Assembly: GCF_029868855.1 (NCBI RefSeq) | Contig: NZ_JARWOV010000307.1 | Location: forward strand, 1 to 59,524 | Source: Nocardia carnea | GTDB lineage: Bacteria; Actinomycetota; Actinomycetes; Mycobacteriales; Mycobacteriaceae | DNA: 59,524 nucleotides | Reading direction: 5' to 3' | In this document: piece after piece, positions 1 to 9,898 of the stretch | Layout: each line of letters opens with the position of its first letter | How positions within the stretch are numbered: position 1 is the stretch's first letter | Made by a program: the position numbers and the translations under genes | The notes under the pieces: generated by a model | Seen by the model: the letters and a program-made list of their open reading frames with translations, nothing else | Told to the model about the DNA's origin: nothing | Database searches by the model: none

Positions 1-102
1 ACCCCCGCCCCGGCCGGCGCACTCCTGTTGCGACTGCCCACCTGGGGGGTATTCGACCTGCTGGCCCAACTTCCGCTGATCCTGCGCGGGTGGCGGGGGT
101 AA
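1..102 (+). CDS. 3' end of a hypothetical membrane-like protein (partial)
   Basis: An open frame runs from the first base of the window to a TAA at 100-102. The 33 visible residues are rich in Leu and Pro with two Trp near the end, which would suit a membrane-proximal tail. The next gene starts 3 bases later on the same strand, so the two are probably co-transcribed. The 5' part lies outside the window and the family cannot be told from this fragment. Confidence 0.45.
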   Translation, partial: TPAPAGALLLRLPTWGVFDLLAQLPLILRGWRG

Positions 103-105
103 ACC

Positions 106-870
106 ATGCAGGTGCGGCGGCGCGCGGCCGCGGCGGAACGCGACCGCGCCGAACGTGCCGCCGATGTGGCGATCGCGGAGAAAGAGGCAGAAGTCCGCGC
201 CGAAACCGCCGCCGTGCAGGCCGACCGGCAGCTGGCCGCCGTCCGCCTGGAAGCCGAGGCCGATACCGCAATCGACCGGGAACGCCAGCGGACCCGCGTG
301 ATCGCCGCCCTCGGCGGGCTGGAGATAGGGGTCACCGAGCGCACCCCCGAATCCACCGGCTCACCGGCCGGCCGATCGGCACTGCCGGTCGCGACAGGCT
401 CCGATCTGCCGGTCCCGCTCGACAAGAGCCCCGCGCGACCGTCCCGCGGCCTGGAACTCCCGCTGGTCGGCACGGTTCCGTTCACCGATACCGCCGCCCG
501 CTGGATCGGCCCGCTGGTACCAGGTTTCGTCAGTGCGGCGATCGAAGACGCCCTCGATACCGCGAGCCGGCCACTGCGTACCGCCCGGCACGTCCTCAGC
601 GAAGCCGAGGAGATCACTTTCACCCTCCGCCGAACGCGCAACGTCACGATCGACGGCACAGTGGCCGAGTCACGACCCGGATACGGCCGGCCCCGCGGGA
701 CCTCCTCGGACCGAGAGTCGATCGTGGACGCCGAACTGACTCTGGACCCCGACGCGATCGTCTCGGCGACAACCCGTCTGGAACCCGTCACCGGCGCTGC
801 TTTGCCGGGCCGGACAGCCGGTGAACTACCGGACGGACGCAAGCCGCGCGAACTACCTCCAGGCAGCTGA
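106..870 (+). CDS. hypothetical coiled-coil protein
   Basis: This 254-residue protein starts at an ATG three bases after the upstream stop, with a purine-rich GGCGGGGG stretch before it. Residues about 5-65 are a highly charged Ala/Glu/Arg helix with heptad-like spacing, so a coiled coil is likely. The middle is Pro/Arg-rich, and residues about 130-190 contain a short hydrophobic patch around PLVPGFVSAAIEDAL. No signal peptide or catalytic motif is visible and I do not recognise the family. A strong hairpin at 961-988 probably ends its transcript. The overlapping +1 frame at 90-824 is Arg/Pro-rich and is judged a shadow. Confidence 0.6.
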   Translation: MQVRRRAAAAERDRAERAADVAIAEKEAEVRAETAAVQADRQLAAVRLEAEADTAIDRERQRTRVIAALGGLEIGVTERTPESTGSPAGRSALPVATGSDLPVPLDKSPARPSRGLELPLVGTVPFTDTAARWIGPLVPGFVSAAIEDALDTASRPLRTARHVLSEAEEITFTLRRTRNVTIDGTVAESRPGYGRPRGTSSDRESIVDAELTLDPDAIVSATTRLEPVTGAALPGRTAGELPDGRKPRELPPGS

Positions 871-960
871 CCGGCACCGGCCGACAGCCGACCGATCCGC
901 AATCGGCCATCGCACCCGCCCAGGAACCGGTATCGGGATCGATGACCCCTGCGGGCGCAT

Positions 961-992
961 ACCTTCCATCGGCGTTCCGATGGAAGGTTTAT
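961..992 (+). terminator. rho-independent-like terminator
   Basis: A perfect 12-bp stem (ACCTTCCATCGG at 961-972, complement at 977-988) with a CGTT loop is followed by a short T-rich stretch. It lies 90 bases after the coiled-coil gene and before the membrane-protein/MoxR cluster. Confidence 0.6.
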
Positions 993-1060
993 CGAACGGC
1001 TATCGGCCGAAGACACGGCGCGGCCGAATCAGCACCGGAACCCAGCCCTCCCCTACCCGT

Positions 1061-1066
1061 TAGACT
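1061..1066 (+). promoter_or_regulatory. -10 element, probable leaderless start of the MoxR cluster
   Basis: TAGACT fits the actinobacterial -10 consensus TANNNT and lies 7 bases before the in-frame GTG at 1074. Transcription would begin at or next to that codon, so the mRNA would be leaderless. No Shine-Dalgarno sequence precedes this GTG, which agrees. Confidence 0.45.
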
Positions 1067-1073
1067 CGGCCGC

Positions 1074-1985
1074 GTGCAGCCTGCCGCCCATACGGCCGGC
1101 TCCGTCGGGGCGGGAGCAGATCCGGAACACCGGGCCCGGAAAGCGACGGTGCCGATCCGTCCGCTGAGTTTCCGGGAATTGCTCGACGAGCCGTTCGCGC
1201 TGCTGCAGTCCGATATCCGGGTCACGGCGGGATGCGCCGGGCCGCTACTGGTGGCCGGTGCGTCGATGGTGGCGGCGTTCATCGGACTCGTCTCCCACCT
1301 CACCGATGGATCCGACGACGGCACCGCCCTCGCGGCGCTGTGCGCCACCCTCACAGTCGCCTGGATCATCCGGACCGTATTGCGCGGGGTCACCGTGACC
1401 ACGGGCCTCGCCCGCGCGGCCGGCGCTCCGATCGGTGTTCGGACGGCCTTGCGGCAGACCGGGGAACGCCTGGGTCCGCTGCTGCTGACCCAGGTCTCGT
1501 TCACCGCCATCGGTTTCGCCGTACTCGCGCCCAGCGTGCTGTTCTTCCCGCTCGGTTTCCTCGGCGTCGTCTGGTTCCTGCTCGTCTACCCTTTCTGCTG
1601 GTTCGGTCTGGCGTGGTTGCGGGCGCGGCATCTGGTGGCGGTACCTGTGCTTTTCGCCGAGCAGACCACCGCCCGTGCGGCACTCGGGCGTGCAGGGCAG
1701 CTCACCGGCGCCCTGCGGATGCAGCGGACCGGTGTCTGGATCTGCCGCCAACTGGTGTTCACGGTGCTGACGGCGCCGCTACTGGGCCTCGCGCTGTTCG
1801 TCAGCGATATCTCCGGCACACATCGCTGGCCCTTCCTCGTCCTGCTGACCGGCACCGGACTGCTGCTGGCGGCCGTCACCGAGATCGTGGAATCCAGTGC
1901 CCGGGTGGTCGGCTATCTCGACCTGCGGTGCCGGCGTGAGGGCATGGATATCGAAGTCCCCGGCGCGAGCCGAGGTCAGCAGTGA
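1074..1985 (+). CDS. polytopic membrane protein of the MoxR/DUF58 cluster
   Basis: The 303-residue product begins with a soluble stretch including RPLSFRELLDEPFALL, followed by about five hydrophobic segments (residues roughly 60-85, 95-115, 150-190, 235-255, 265-285). It resembles the membrane protein encoded just before the DUF4129/moxR/DUF58 genes in mycobacteria (Rv3690 position); its biochemical role is unknown. GTG at 1074 is preferred because of the leaderless promoter signature; GTG 1149 is an alternative, and the ATG at 942 lies upstream of the hairpin region's end and is unlikely. The stop overlaps the next gene's GTG by four bases, indicating translational coupling. Confidence 0.75.
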   Translation: MQPAAHTAGSVGAGADPEHRARKATVPIRPLSFRELLDEPFALLQSDIRVTAGCAGPLLVAGASMVAAFIGLVSHLTDGSDDGTALAALCATLTVAWIIRTVLRGVTVTTGLARAAGAPIGVRTALRQTGERLGPLLLTQVSFTAIGFAVLAPSVLFFPLGFLGVVWFLLVYPFCWFGLAWLRARHLVAVPVLFAEQTTARAALGRAGQLTGALRMQRTGVWICRQLVFTVLTAPLLGLALFVSDISGTHRWPFLVLLTGTGLLLAAVTEIVESSARVVGYLDLRCRREGMDIEVPGASRGQQ

Positions 1986-3000
1986 CCGATCCGCACCGCG
2001 CCGCCCCGGACCGGCCGCATCTCGATGCCGCGGACACTCACCGCACCGCCGCCGAACACGCCGCGGCACAGGGTGATTACGACACCGCGCTGCGCGAGCG
2101 ATTCCGTGCGGTGCTGCGCGGACTGGAACAGCACGGCGTACTCGAAGTGCGTCGTTCCCGCACTGCCCGCGAGACCTCCCACGAGGCCGCGGCGGCACTA
2201 CCGCCCGAGCTCTCCGGCGAAATCCTCCCGGCCGCCGGGGCCTTCGACGAGGTCGTCTACGGCGGCCGCCCCGCAGCGGCGGACGAATACCATCGGCTGG
2301 CCCGCGCCGATCAGTTCTCCGCCGCGGCGCCGCCCCCGGTGGCCGAAACGGTGGATGACGAGGTCGCCGGGCGTAGATCGCGGCCGCGGCGGGGTAGCCC
2401 GGAGCTACCCGCGATGGTGCGCGATCCCCGGTTCTGGGCTGCGCTGGCGGCCCTGGCGGTCGTGCTGCTGGTGCTCTACGGAGTAGCGCAGGGCTGCAGC
2501 GGTCCCAGCGCACCACAACCTCCGGAAACCCCGCCGATCGATCCACCGGATGACTACGATCCCGACCTCCCCCGCCCGACCGGTGACGATTCCGTCTTCT
2601 CCAGCGGACCTCCCTGGCTGGTCTTCGGCCTCCTGCAATTCCTGATAGCGGGCGTCGTGCTCGTGTGGTGGCGGGCGCGGCGCCGCGGTGCGGTGGTCAC
2701 CGAACCGCGGCCGGTGGAGGTGTCCGCCGGCGAACTTCTCGCCGGGCAGGCCGGCCTCTACCGCCGCTCCGGCGACCACGCGCATATCGCGAACATTCTG
2801 CGGGCCGCCACACTGCGCCGCCTGCGCCGTGCCCTCGGCGTCGACGCCGGTATATCCCCGGATGCCCTGGTCGCCGCGGTCGCCACCAGAATCGGGTCCG
2901 ACCCGGGCACCGTCGGCTCGGCACTCTACGGACACGTACCGGATGCATCGAGCCTGGAACTCGTTGCCGCGCAACTCGAATGGATCGAAGCGGAGGTCGG

Positions 3001-3004
<4 letters not shown>
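1982..3004 (+). CDS. DUF4129-containing membrane protein
   Basis: The 340-residue protein has a soluble N-terminal region, a membrane segment near residues 140-162, a Pro/Asp-rich external loop, a second membrane segment near 206-226 and a C-terminal soluble domain. That last domain carries the DUF4129 hallmark around LLAGQAGLYRRSGDH and ILRAATLRRLRRALG. DUF4129 proteins usually sit beside MoxR ATPases and DUF58 proteins, where they are thought to form a membrane-associated chaperone or secretion complex (function inferred only). It starts at GTG 1982, overlapping the upstream stop, and its own TGA overlaps the moxR ATG, so the cluster is tightly coupled. It corresponds in position to Rv3691. 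Confidence 0.8.
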
Positions 3005-4005
<1,001 letters not shown>

Positions 4006-4008
4006 CCC

Positions 4009-5304
4009 GTGGTCGTCACGGGCCGGCTGTTCGGGATCGCGGTCGCGGCGGCGGTATTCGTCACGGTGGTTTCACCGTCGTGGTTCGGTGTCCTGTTGAC
4101 GACCGCACTGCTGTGCGCACTGGCCGCGACCGATCGTGCTCTCACCGCCGGCAGCGCGGACGTGGTGCTGGAACGAACGGAGCTGACGGTTCTGCGGCTC
4201 GGCGCCGCGACCGAGATCGAGCTCGCGATAACCAATACGGGCCCCCGCGCGGTTCGTGGCCGGCTGTGGGACGACTGGCCCGGAAGCGCCGGGGCCGCCG
4301 ACCGGGAACACCGGCTGGACCTCGCACCCGGCCATCGCGTCCGCGTGCACACCACTCTCACACCCACCCGCCGCGGTGATCGCGCCGCCGGCCCGGTCAC
4401 CGTGCGCCTGTTCGGCCCGCTTGGGCTGGCCGGTCACCAGTTCCGGCGAGTGGTACCGGCGCGGGTCCGGGCGTTGCCGCCCTTCCGCAGCGAACGGCTA
4501 CTCGGGGGCAAGGTCAAGCGGCTGCGACAGCTGGAAGGCCGAAATCTGGCGGATCTACGCGGCCAGGGCACCGAATTCGATTCGTTCCGCGAATATGTGC
4601 CGGGCGACGATGTCCGCACCATCGACTGGCGCGCGACCGCGCGGGCCACGGATGTGCTGGTGCGCACCTGGCGCCCGGAACGCAACCGGCAGCTGCTGAT
4701 GCTGCTGGACACCGGCCGGATCAGCGCTGCCCGCGTGGGCGCCGGTACGCGCCTCGACAACGCGATCGAGGCGGCCCTGCTGCTGGGCAGTCTGGCCGCC
4801 GCGGGCGGCGATATGGTCGGTCTGCTCGCCTACGACCGCGAAGTACGCGCCGAGGTACGTGCCGGAGTCGGGCGCGGTGTGCAACCGAAACTCATGCATG
4901 CGCTGGCCGGCGTCACTCCCGTTTTGGTCGATACCGATTCCGAGGGCCTGGCGCGGGCCGCCCTCCGCCGGGCCCGCCGACGCAGTCTCATCGTCTGGTT
5001 CACCGGACTGGACACTGCGGCGGTCACGGAAAACCTGCTCCCGGTACTGCCGGTGCTGGCCGAGCGCCACCGGGTGCTGATCGTCTCGGTCACCGATCCG
5101 GAGATCGCCGCCGCGGCCGCCGACCGCACCGATCTGCGCGCTCTGTACCGGGCGGCCGCCGCCGAGTCCCGGCTCGCCGAGCAGGCGGTACTACAGGAAT
5201 CGTTGCGCAGGATGGGGATCGCCGTCATCGCCGCAGCGGGACCCGACCTGCCGGGTGCGCTGGCGGACGAGTATCTGGAGCTCAAACAGTCTGCGGCCCT
5301 GTGA
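4009..5304 (+). CDS. DUF58 domain-containing protein
   Basis: The 431-residue protein has two hydrophobic N-terminal segments (about residues 5-45), a beta-rich region, and a DUF58 domain recognisable from REYVPGDDVRTIDWRATAR near residues 195-213, followed by a VWA-like LLMLLDTG motif. DUF58 proteins are partners of MoxR ATPases, and the start (GTG, 3 bases after the moxR stop) supports one operon. It ends 29 bases from the convergent RDD gene. It corresponds in position to Rv3693. Confidence 0.88.
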   Translation: MVVTGRLFGIAVAAAVFVTVVSPSWFGVLLTTALLCALAATDRALTAGSADVVLERTELTVLRLGAATEIELAITNTGPRAVRGRLWDDWPGSAGAADREHRLDLAPGHRVRVHTTLTPTRRGDRAAGPVTVRLFGPLGLAGHQFRRVVPARVRALPPFRSERLLGGKVKRLRQLEGRNLADLRGQGTEFDSFREYVPGDDVRTIDWRATARATDVLVRTWRPERNRQLLMLLDTGRISAARVGAGTRLDNAIEAALLLGSLAAAGGDMVGLLAYDREVRAEVRAGVGRGVQPKLMHALAGVTPVLVDTDSEGLARAALRRARRRSLIVWFTGLDTAAVTENLLPVLPVLAERHRVLIVSVTDPEIAAAAADRTDLRALYRAAAAESRLAEQAVLQESLRRMGIAVIAAAGPDLPGALADEYLELKQSAAL

Positions 5305-5333
5305 TTCCGGCACACTCGTCGTTGCAACGCACC

Positions 5334-6137
5334 TCATCGTGACCATGCAACCGGCGCCTGCGACGACGCATACATCAGCGGTGGAGCCGGGAAGGCGGGT
5401 AGCGAACGCCGCTGCCGTTCGGCGATTACGCTCCCGAGAATCTGTACAGGCGGATACCCCGCCGGGGCCGCGACCCGCAGCCGTGCGCAAACAGCCGAAA
5501 CGAGCGCCTGTCCGATCTCGTACTGCGCGCCCGGGGTGAGGGAGTCGACGCGGGTCAGATACTGACGCACCGCCAGCGCCAGATCCTCGGGCAACCCGGT
5601 GAGATCGAGTCCGGCCGACCATCCGGTGAGCCAGGCCGGGGGTACAGCCAGCGCCGGCAGGGACAGTTGCTGCCGAATATGCACGACCACCGTTCCCGCC
5701 AGGACATCTCCCACCCGGCGCGCGTGGGGTGAGCACACCGAACTCGCCACCGCGATGAGGCCGAAGAGTCCGAGCATCCAGAAATCGACGATCGCACCGG
5801 TCAGGCCGCGGGTGAGTGCATGGCGAAAATCCACGGGGCCGCCGTCGGCGCGCACCACGCGTAAACCGAGAGCAAGTTTGCCCGGTGTCGCACCGCGCAG
5901 CACGGTTTCCCAGATCACGGGGTAGCCGACCAGCACGGTGACCAGCGAAACCAGCATCAGAGTGGCGGACCAGGGGCTGCTGTCGTCCCCGCGCGTCACG
6001 AGCATCACCAGGGTGAGCAGCAGGATCCCGAGCACGATCTGCAGAATCAGATCGAGAACGAATGCCGCGGCGCGGGTCGGAATACGGGCGACCGGCAGTT
6101 CGAGCGCCACCGCTTCGCCCGTCGTGAATTCAGCCAT
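5334..6137 (-). CDS. RDD-family membrane protein
   Basis: The 267-residue product begins with a short cytoplasmic segment and the RDD-type signature around ARIPTRAAAFVLDLILQ, followed by three to four hydrophobic helices (through residue ~150) and a soluble C-terminal tail. The conserved LRGATPGKLALGLRVV stretch is typical of RDD proteins. Its role in actinobacteria is not established; some RDD members are ion antiporters. ATG 6137 is chosen because it begins the family-like MAEF sequence; an ATG four codons upstream (6149) is possible. It is divergent from the SpoIIM-like gene, as in mycobacteria (Rv3694c/Rv3695). Confidence 0.82.
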   Translation of the reverse strand: MAEFTTGEAVALELPVARIPTRAAAFVLDLILQIVLGILLLTLVMLVTRGDDSSPWSATLMLVSLVTVLVGYPVIWETVLRGATPGKLALGLRVVRADGGPVDFRHALTRGLTGAIVDFWMLGLFGLIAVASSVCSPHARRVGDVLAGTVVVHIRQQLSLPALAVPPAWLTGWSAGLDLTGLPEDLALAVRQYLTRVDSLTPGAQYEIGQALVSAVCARLRVAAPAGYPPVQILGSVIAERQRRSLPAFPAPPLMYASSQAPVAWSR

Positions 6138-6285
6138 ATCGCATAGCATTCTTTCATGGCGACCCGGCTCGTAACCGGCTTCGCCGAACGCGGGGGTACA
6201 CCGCCGGTGCACCGGGGCACCCTCGGTCTGCGCGGTTCGCCGGGCCGGTGCGCAGTGGCAGGACGGCGGAGCGGGAGATGAGCCG

Positions 6286-7281
6286 ATGGATGTGGACGCC
6301 TACAGCACAAGGCATCGCCGAGCCTGGGCCAGGCTGAACTACCTGGCCGGCCGGCGTGGCCTGTCCGGCGCCGAGGCCGATGAACTGGTGCGGCTCTACC
6401 GGCAGACGTCCCAGCAGCTGGCACGGTTGCAGACGCACAGTCCGGAACCGGAACTCGTCGCCGGTTTGAGCGCCGTACTGGCGCGGGCCCGCGGCAGGAT
6501 CGTCGGGAGCTCGCCCGACACCTTTCTCGAGATCGGGCGATTCTTCACCCACCGGTTCCCGGCCGCGGTCTATCGGGCCTTCGGGTGGTGGCTCGCCGTG
6601 GCCGTCGTATTCCTCGCTGTGGTGGCGGGCTTCACGACATGGATTTCGGTGGCTCCCTCGGCGCGCAGAACCCTTGGGCTGCAAGAGGACACCAGAGCAC
6701 TCACCGCGCCCGGCGGTGCCTTCGAAACGTATTACACCGAGCATCCGAACGACGCCTTCGCCGCATTGGTCTGGACCAACAATGCCTGGGTGTCCGCACT
6801 GGCCCTGTTCCTCGGCATCCTGATCCTGCCGGTGCTGTACCTACTGTTCATGAACGCGCTGAATATCGGCGTGACTGCCGGACTCATGGCAGATGCCGGC
6901 CGGCTCGATTCCCTGTTCGCTTTCCTGCTTCCGCACGGAATGCTGGAGTTGACAGCGATTTTCATCGCCGGTGGTGCCGGCCTCCAACTCGGCTGGACCC
7001 TCGTCGATCCCGGACGCGCGAGCCGGGCCGAAGCGGTGGCCAGGCAGGGCCGCACCACCGCCACAATCGCCCTGGGCTTGGTACCTACGCTCCTGGTAGC
7101 GGGCCTGCTCGAAGGTTTTGTCACGCCGAGCGCATTGCCCACACCCGTTCGGATCGCTTGCGGCCTGCTCGCCGAGGCACTGTTCCTCGCCTACATCTTC
7201 ACCGCCGGCCGTAGGGCGAGCGCCGAAATCGAGTCCATTGCCGTCCTGCCGACCGCCGGTGGACATCGGGCCTACGAATAG
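6286..7281 (+). CDS. SpoIIM-like (DUF95) membrane protein
   Basis: The 331-residue protein has a soluble N-terminal part with RLNYLAGRRGLSGAEADELV and about five membrane helices (roughly residues 100-125, 165-185, 205-240, 265-285, 295-310). The central NNAWVSALALFLGILILPV and LLPHGMLELTAIFIAGGAG stretches are typical of the stage II sporulation protein M family. In non-sporulating actinobacteria its function is unknown; it is consistently found with RDD and MoxR genes. ATG 6286 is preceded by GGGAGATGAG, an acceptable ribosome binding site. Confidence 0.85.
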   Translation: MDVDAYSTRHRRAWARLNYLAGRRGLSGAEADELVRLYRQTSQQLARLQTHSPEPELVAGLSAVLARARGRIVGSSPDTFLEIGRFFTHRFPAAVYRAFGWWLAVAVVFLAVVAGFTTWISVAPSARRTLGLQEDTRALTAPGGAFETYYTEHPNDAFAALVWTNNAWVSALALFLGILILPVLYLLFMNALNIGVTAGLMADAGRLDSLFAFLLPHGMLELTAIFIAGGAGLQLGWTLVDPGRASRAEAVARQGRTTATIALGLVPTLLVAGLLEGFVTPSALPTPVRIACGLLAEALFLAYIFTAGRRASAEIESIAVLPTAGGHRAYE

Positions 7282-8155
7282 ACAACGCCGAGCACACAGC
7301 GCCGGGCACCGCTTTGTGAGGTGACAGCAACGCGGATTCGTTGATCAGTGCGAATTCCCCCGATTGAATTCCGCTGGCCGCAGCGAGTCGCCGCTCTAGC
7401 TGCGGCCAGCGTTACCGTCGACTCTACACAATCGTTATGCCTACGCAACCCACTGCGTAAGAGGTCACAGGTATAAGTCCGAACCCAGCAAACCGTCAGA
7501 CAACCCCCGCGGGACCCCACCCCAGCTAACTTCCAGCATGCACACACGGCCTTACAACGGTGCTTTCATTTGCAAGTACATTTGGTTTTTACTGGTCACG
7601 GGCATATCCGTTACCGGGGTTACACGCAACCGGAAAGCGGCTCGCGGCAACCACGGTCCGAACCGCCGTTAACTCGGCCAATCCAACGGCGACCAGGGCA
7701 TTCGCGAAGGATTAACACAGTCCCAGAGTCGGTCACAGAGGGAAAAGAAACTCCAAGTTGGTTTATTCCCCTCAAACCTTCGCCGAACCCGTATTCACCC
7801 ACTATGAAGACCAGCGCATTGTTAACCAGGGTGGTTCCAGGACGTGAACTGGGTCACCAGCGGTGCCGAATAAGGCAAGCCTCAGCAGTGGCGCCGCAAC
7901 CGAAAATTGGTTGTGTGACCTTGGTCTCATTCGGGCATACGACCGGGCGTGGCGGCTCACAGCACACGCGAATCCCTTCTCGGGGCAACCCCGCCCATCT
8001 CCGGCCGCAGGATCGGGCTGCGTTATAGAAAGGCGCGGCGAACCAGCGACTGCGGCACACGGACTTCGACCGGCCGCGCTGCCGAGAGCGGGTTCGTATG
8101 CAGGACCCGTCACCGGGCGGCCGGATTCCGGCCCGAACAGTCGACCGGAAACGAA
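7282..8155. other. gene-free, lower-GC stretch next to tRNA-Leu
   Basis: No convincing coding region is seen over about 870 bases. The base composition looks clearly less GC-rich than the flanking genes, especially at about 7540-7860, and the small open frames lack ribosome sites and recognisable protein character. The main structure is a perfect 13-bp stem (7372-7384 with 7399-7411, 14-base loop). That hairpin could end the SpoIIM-like transcript or be part of a structured RNA. Confidence 0.5.
7372..7411 (+). repeat. 13-bp perfect inverted repeat (hairpin)
   Basis: CGCTGGCCGCAGC at 7372-7384 pairs exactly with 7399-7411 around a 14-base loop. It is 90 bases after the SpoIIM-like stop codon. 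There is no strong T tract, so terminator function is only one possibility. Confidence 0.6.
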
Positions 8156-8183
8156 AAAGCCGTGGACCCTGGTCCACGGCTTT
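8156..8183 (-). terminator. terminator of tRNA-Leu
   Basis: A perfect 13-bp stem (arms 8156-8168 and 8171-8183) with a two-base minimal loop lies 3 bases beyond the tRNA 3' end and runs into a T-rich sequence on the minus strand. Confidence 0.85.
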
Positions 8184-8186
8184 CAG

Positions 8187-8269
8187 TGGGCGAAGGGGGA
8201 CTTGAACCCCCACGTCCCGAAGGACACTGGCACCTGAAGCCAGCGCGTCTGCCATTCCGCCACTCGCCC
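8187..8269 (-). tRNA. tRNA-Leu (anticodon CAG)
   Basis: The minus strand folds into an 83-nt class II tRNA. The acceptor GGGCGAG (8263-8269) pairs with TTCGCCC (8188-8194), with a final G-T wobble. The anticodon stem-loop CTGGCTTCAGGTGCCAG gives CAG, and the extra arm GTCCTTCGGGAC and T arm GGGGGTTCAAGTCCCCC are clear. CCA is not encoded. A -10-like TAGTGT (complement of 8284-8289) lies 15-20 bases upstream. A tRNA-Leu gene beside fhaA is also found in mycobacteria. Confidence 0.95.
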
Positions 8270-8453
8270 GAGCGACGGATCAGACACTAGCACGGAGACG
8301 ACCGCGAGACGAAATCACGTGGTCACAGGGTTGCCGGACCGGGCTGTGAGGTGTATTTCCAGGCCAGTTCACGCGCGTGGGGAACTCCGTCGCCGTTGCG
8401 GTAGTTACAGGTATAGCCGATCGTGGATATCATGCAGAGAACGTGCTCGTAGA

Positions 8454-8478
8454 ACGACACGCCGCATTCGCGTGTCGT
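8454..8478. promoter_or_regulatory. inverted repeat in the fhaA leader
   Basis: ACGACACG (8454-8461) is inverted exactly at 8471-8478 with a 9-base spacer. A TAAAGA hexamer that could serve as a -10 follows at about 8481, 38 bases before the fhaA start. The position suits an operator or a leader hairpin. Confidence 0.35.
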
Positions 8479-8518
8479 CGTAAAGAATGAGGAGAGACTC
8501 ACCGAAGGGAGGGCCCAG

Positions 8519-9898
8519 ATGGGGATCGTCTCGAGATTCGAGCGCCGCCTCCAGGGCGCCGTCGGTGATGTCTTTGCCCGGGTCTTCGGCGGGAACGTGG
8601 TTCCGCAGGAGGTCGAGGCCGCGCTGCAGCGTGAGGCCGCCGACAGTGTCCAAGATCTCGGCGGCGGGCATCTGCTCGCACCCAACAGCTATGTGATCAC
8701 GATCAACTCGTCGGACCACCGGCAATTCGATGCCGATCACGACCTCACGACCCGCGCTTTCGCCAAACATCTGCAGGATTACATCCGTGAACAAGGATGG
8801 CAGACCTACGGCGAAGTACACGTGGTCTTCGAGGCATCCCCTACGCTGCACACCGGAATGTTCAGGACGAGCGGCCGCGTCGACCCCGATGCCGGCCGTG
8901 GAGCTGCCTCGGCTCACCGCCCGGAACCGCTACAACGACCCGCTAACCCGCAACCAGGAGCTGGCCCCATGACGCAGAACTCTGGCTACGACCCGAGCCG
9001 TGAGCACGCGGAGTCCGATCCACGCAATCGCGGGTACGCTCCCGGACCCGCGGGACGCGGGCCGCAGAACGGCGCGTACCCCGAGGACTACGGTCCCGGC
9101 GCGCAGTACAACGGCGCCCCCGATTATCAGAACGGCTACGAATACCAGCAGGGCGGCGCCCCCTACGACCAGCAGGGTTACGGCGGTCAGCCGGGTTACG
9201 ACCAGGGCGGATATGCCCAGCAGCCCGGCTACGACCAGGGCTACGACCAGCAGGGCTACGCACAGCCCGGCTACGACCAGGGCGGATACGCCCAGCAACC
9301 GGGTTACGACCAGCAGGGGTATGCCCAGCAGCCCGGTTACGACCAGGGATACCAGGGACAGCCCGGCTACGACCAGGGCTACGACCAGCAGGGCTACGCC
9401 CAACAGGGTGGTTACGACCAGCAGGGTTACGCACAGCCCGGTTACGACCAGGGCGGCTACGACCAGCAGGGGTATGCCCAGCAGCCCGGCTACGACCAGG
9501 GTTACGACCAGCAGGGCTACGCGCAGCAAGGTGCCCAGGCATATCCGCAGGGCGCTGCCCAGCAGGCCCCCTACGGCGCCCAGGGCGGGTACGCACCGGC
9601 GGCCGGCCCCGGTTTCTCCGCCACGCTGGCGCTCGACGACGGCAGCGGCCGCACCTACCAACTCCGGGAAGGCAGCAATATCATCGGCCGCGGTCAGGAT
9701 GCCCATTTCCGGCTGCCGGACACCGGTGTCTCCCGCCGCCATATCGAGGTGCGCTGGGACGGCCAGACCGCGATGCTCTCCGATCTCGGCTCCACCAATG
9801 GAACCCTCGTCAACGGTTCACCGGTCCAGGACTGGCAGTTGGCCGACGGCGACGTGATCCGTGCCGGGCATTCCGAGATCCTCATCCGTATTGTCTGA
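8519..9898 (+). CDS. fhaA: FhaA, DUF3662 and FHA domain protein
   Basis: The 459-residue protein starts with the FhaA N-terminal DUF3662 domain (MGIVSRFERRLQGAVGDVF..., residues 1-120). It continues through an acidic/Gln-rich linker and ends in an FHA domain (about 370-459) with GRG, SRRH and GSTNGT phosphothreonine-binding motifs. Residues about 213-336 are a degenerate GYDQ/GYAQQP tandem repeat. In M. tuberculosis FhaA (527 aa) binds phosphorylated MurJ (MviN) and restrains peptidoglycan synthesis at poles and septa. ATG 8519 follows GAAGGGAGGG. It heads the fha/pst/rod/pbp/pkn cluster but is separated from fhaB by 201 bases. Confidence 0.95.
   Translation: MGIVSRFERRLQGAVGDVFARVFGGNVVPQEVEAALQREAADSVQDLGGGHLLAPNSYVITINSSDHRQFDADHDLTTRAFAKHLQDYIREQGWQTYGEVHVVFEASPTLHTGMFRTSGRVDPDAGRGAASAHRPEPLQRPANPQPGAGPMTQNSGYDPSREHAESDPRNRGYAPGPAGRGPQNGAYPEDYGPGAQYNGAPDYQNGYEYQQGGAPYDQQGYGGQPGYDQGGYAQQPGYDQGYDQQGYAQPGYDQGGYAQQPGYDQQGYAQQPGYDQGYQGQPGYDQGYDQQGYAQQGGYDQQGYAQPGYDQGGYDQQGYAQQPGYDQGYDQQGYAQQGAQAYPQGAAQQAPYGAQGGYAPAAGPGFSATLALDDGSGRTYQLREGSNIIGRGQDAHFRLPDTGVSRRHIEVRWDGQTAMLSDLGSTNGTLVNGSPVQDWQLADGDVIRAGHSEILIRIV
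9160..9525 (+). repeat. GYDQ-type coding tandem repeats within fhaA
   Basis: Short units encoding GYDQ, GYDQQGYAQ and QQPGYDQ recur many times, with synonymous TAC/TAT and GGC/GGT variation between copies. The encoded linker is Tyr/Gln-rich and low complexity. Confidence 0.8.

Noticed and set aside
7867..7882. TAAGGCAAGCCTCA as an IdeR iron box
   Set aside because: It has only a partial half-site match and no iron-related gene follows, so it is not annotated as a site.
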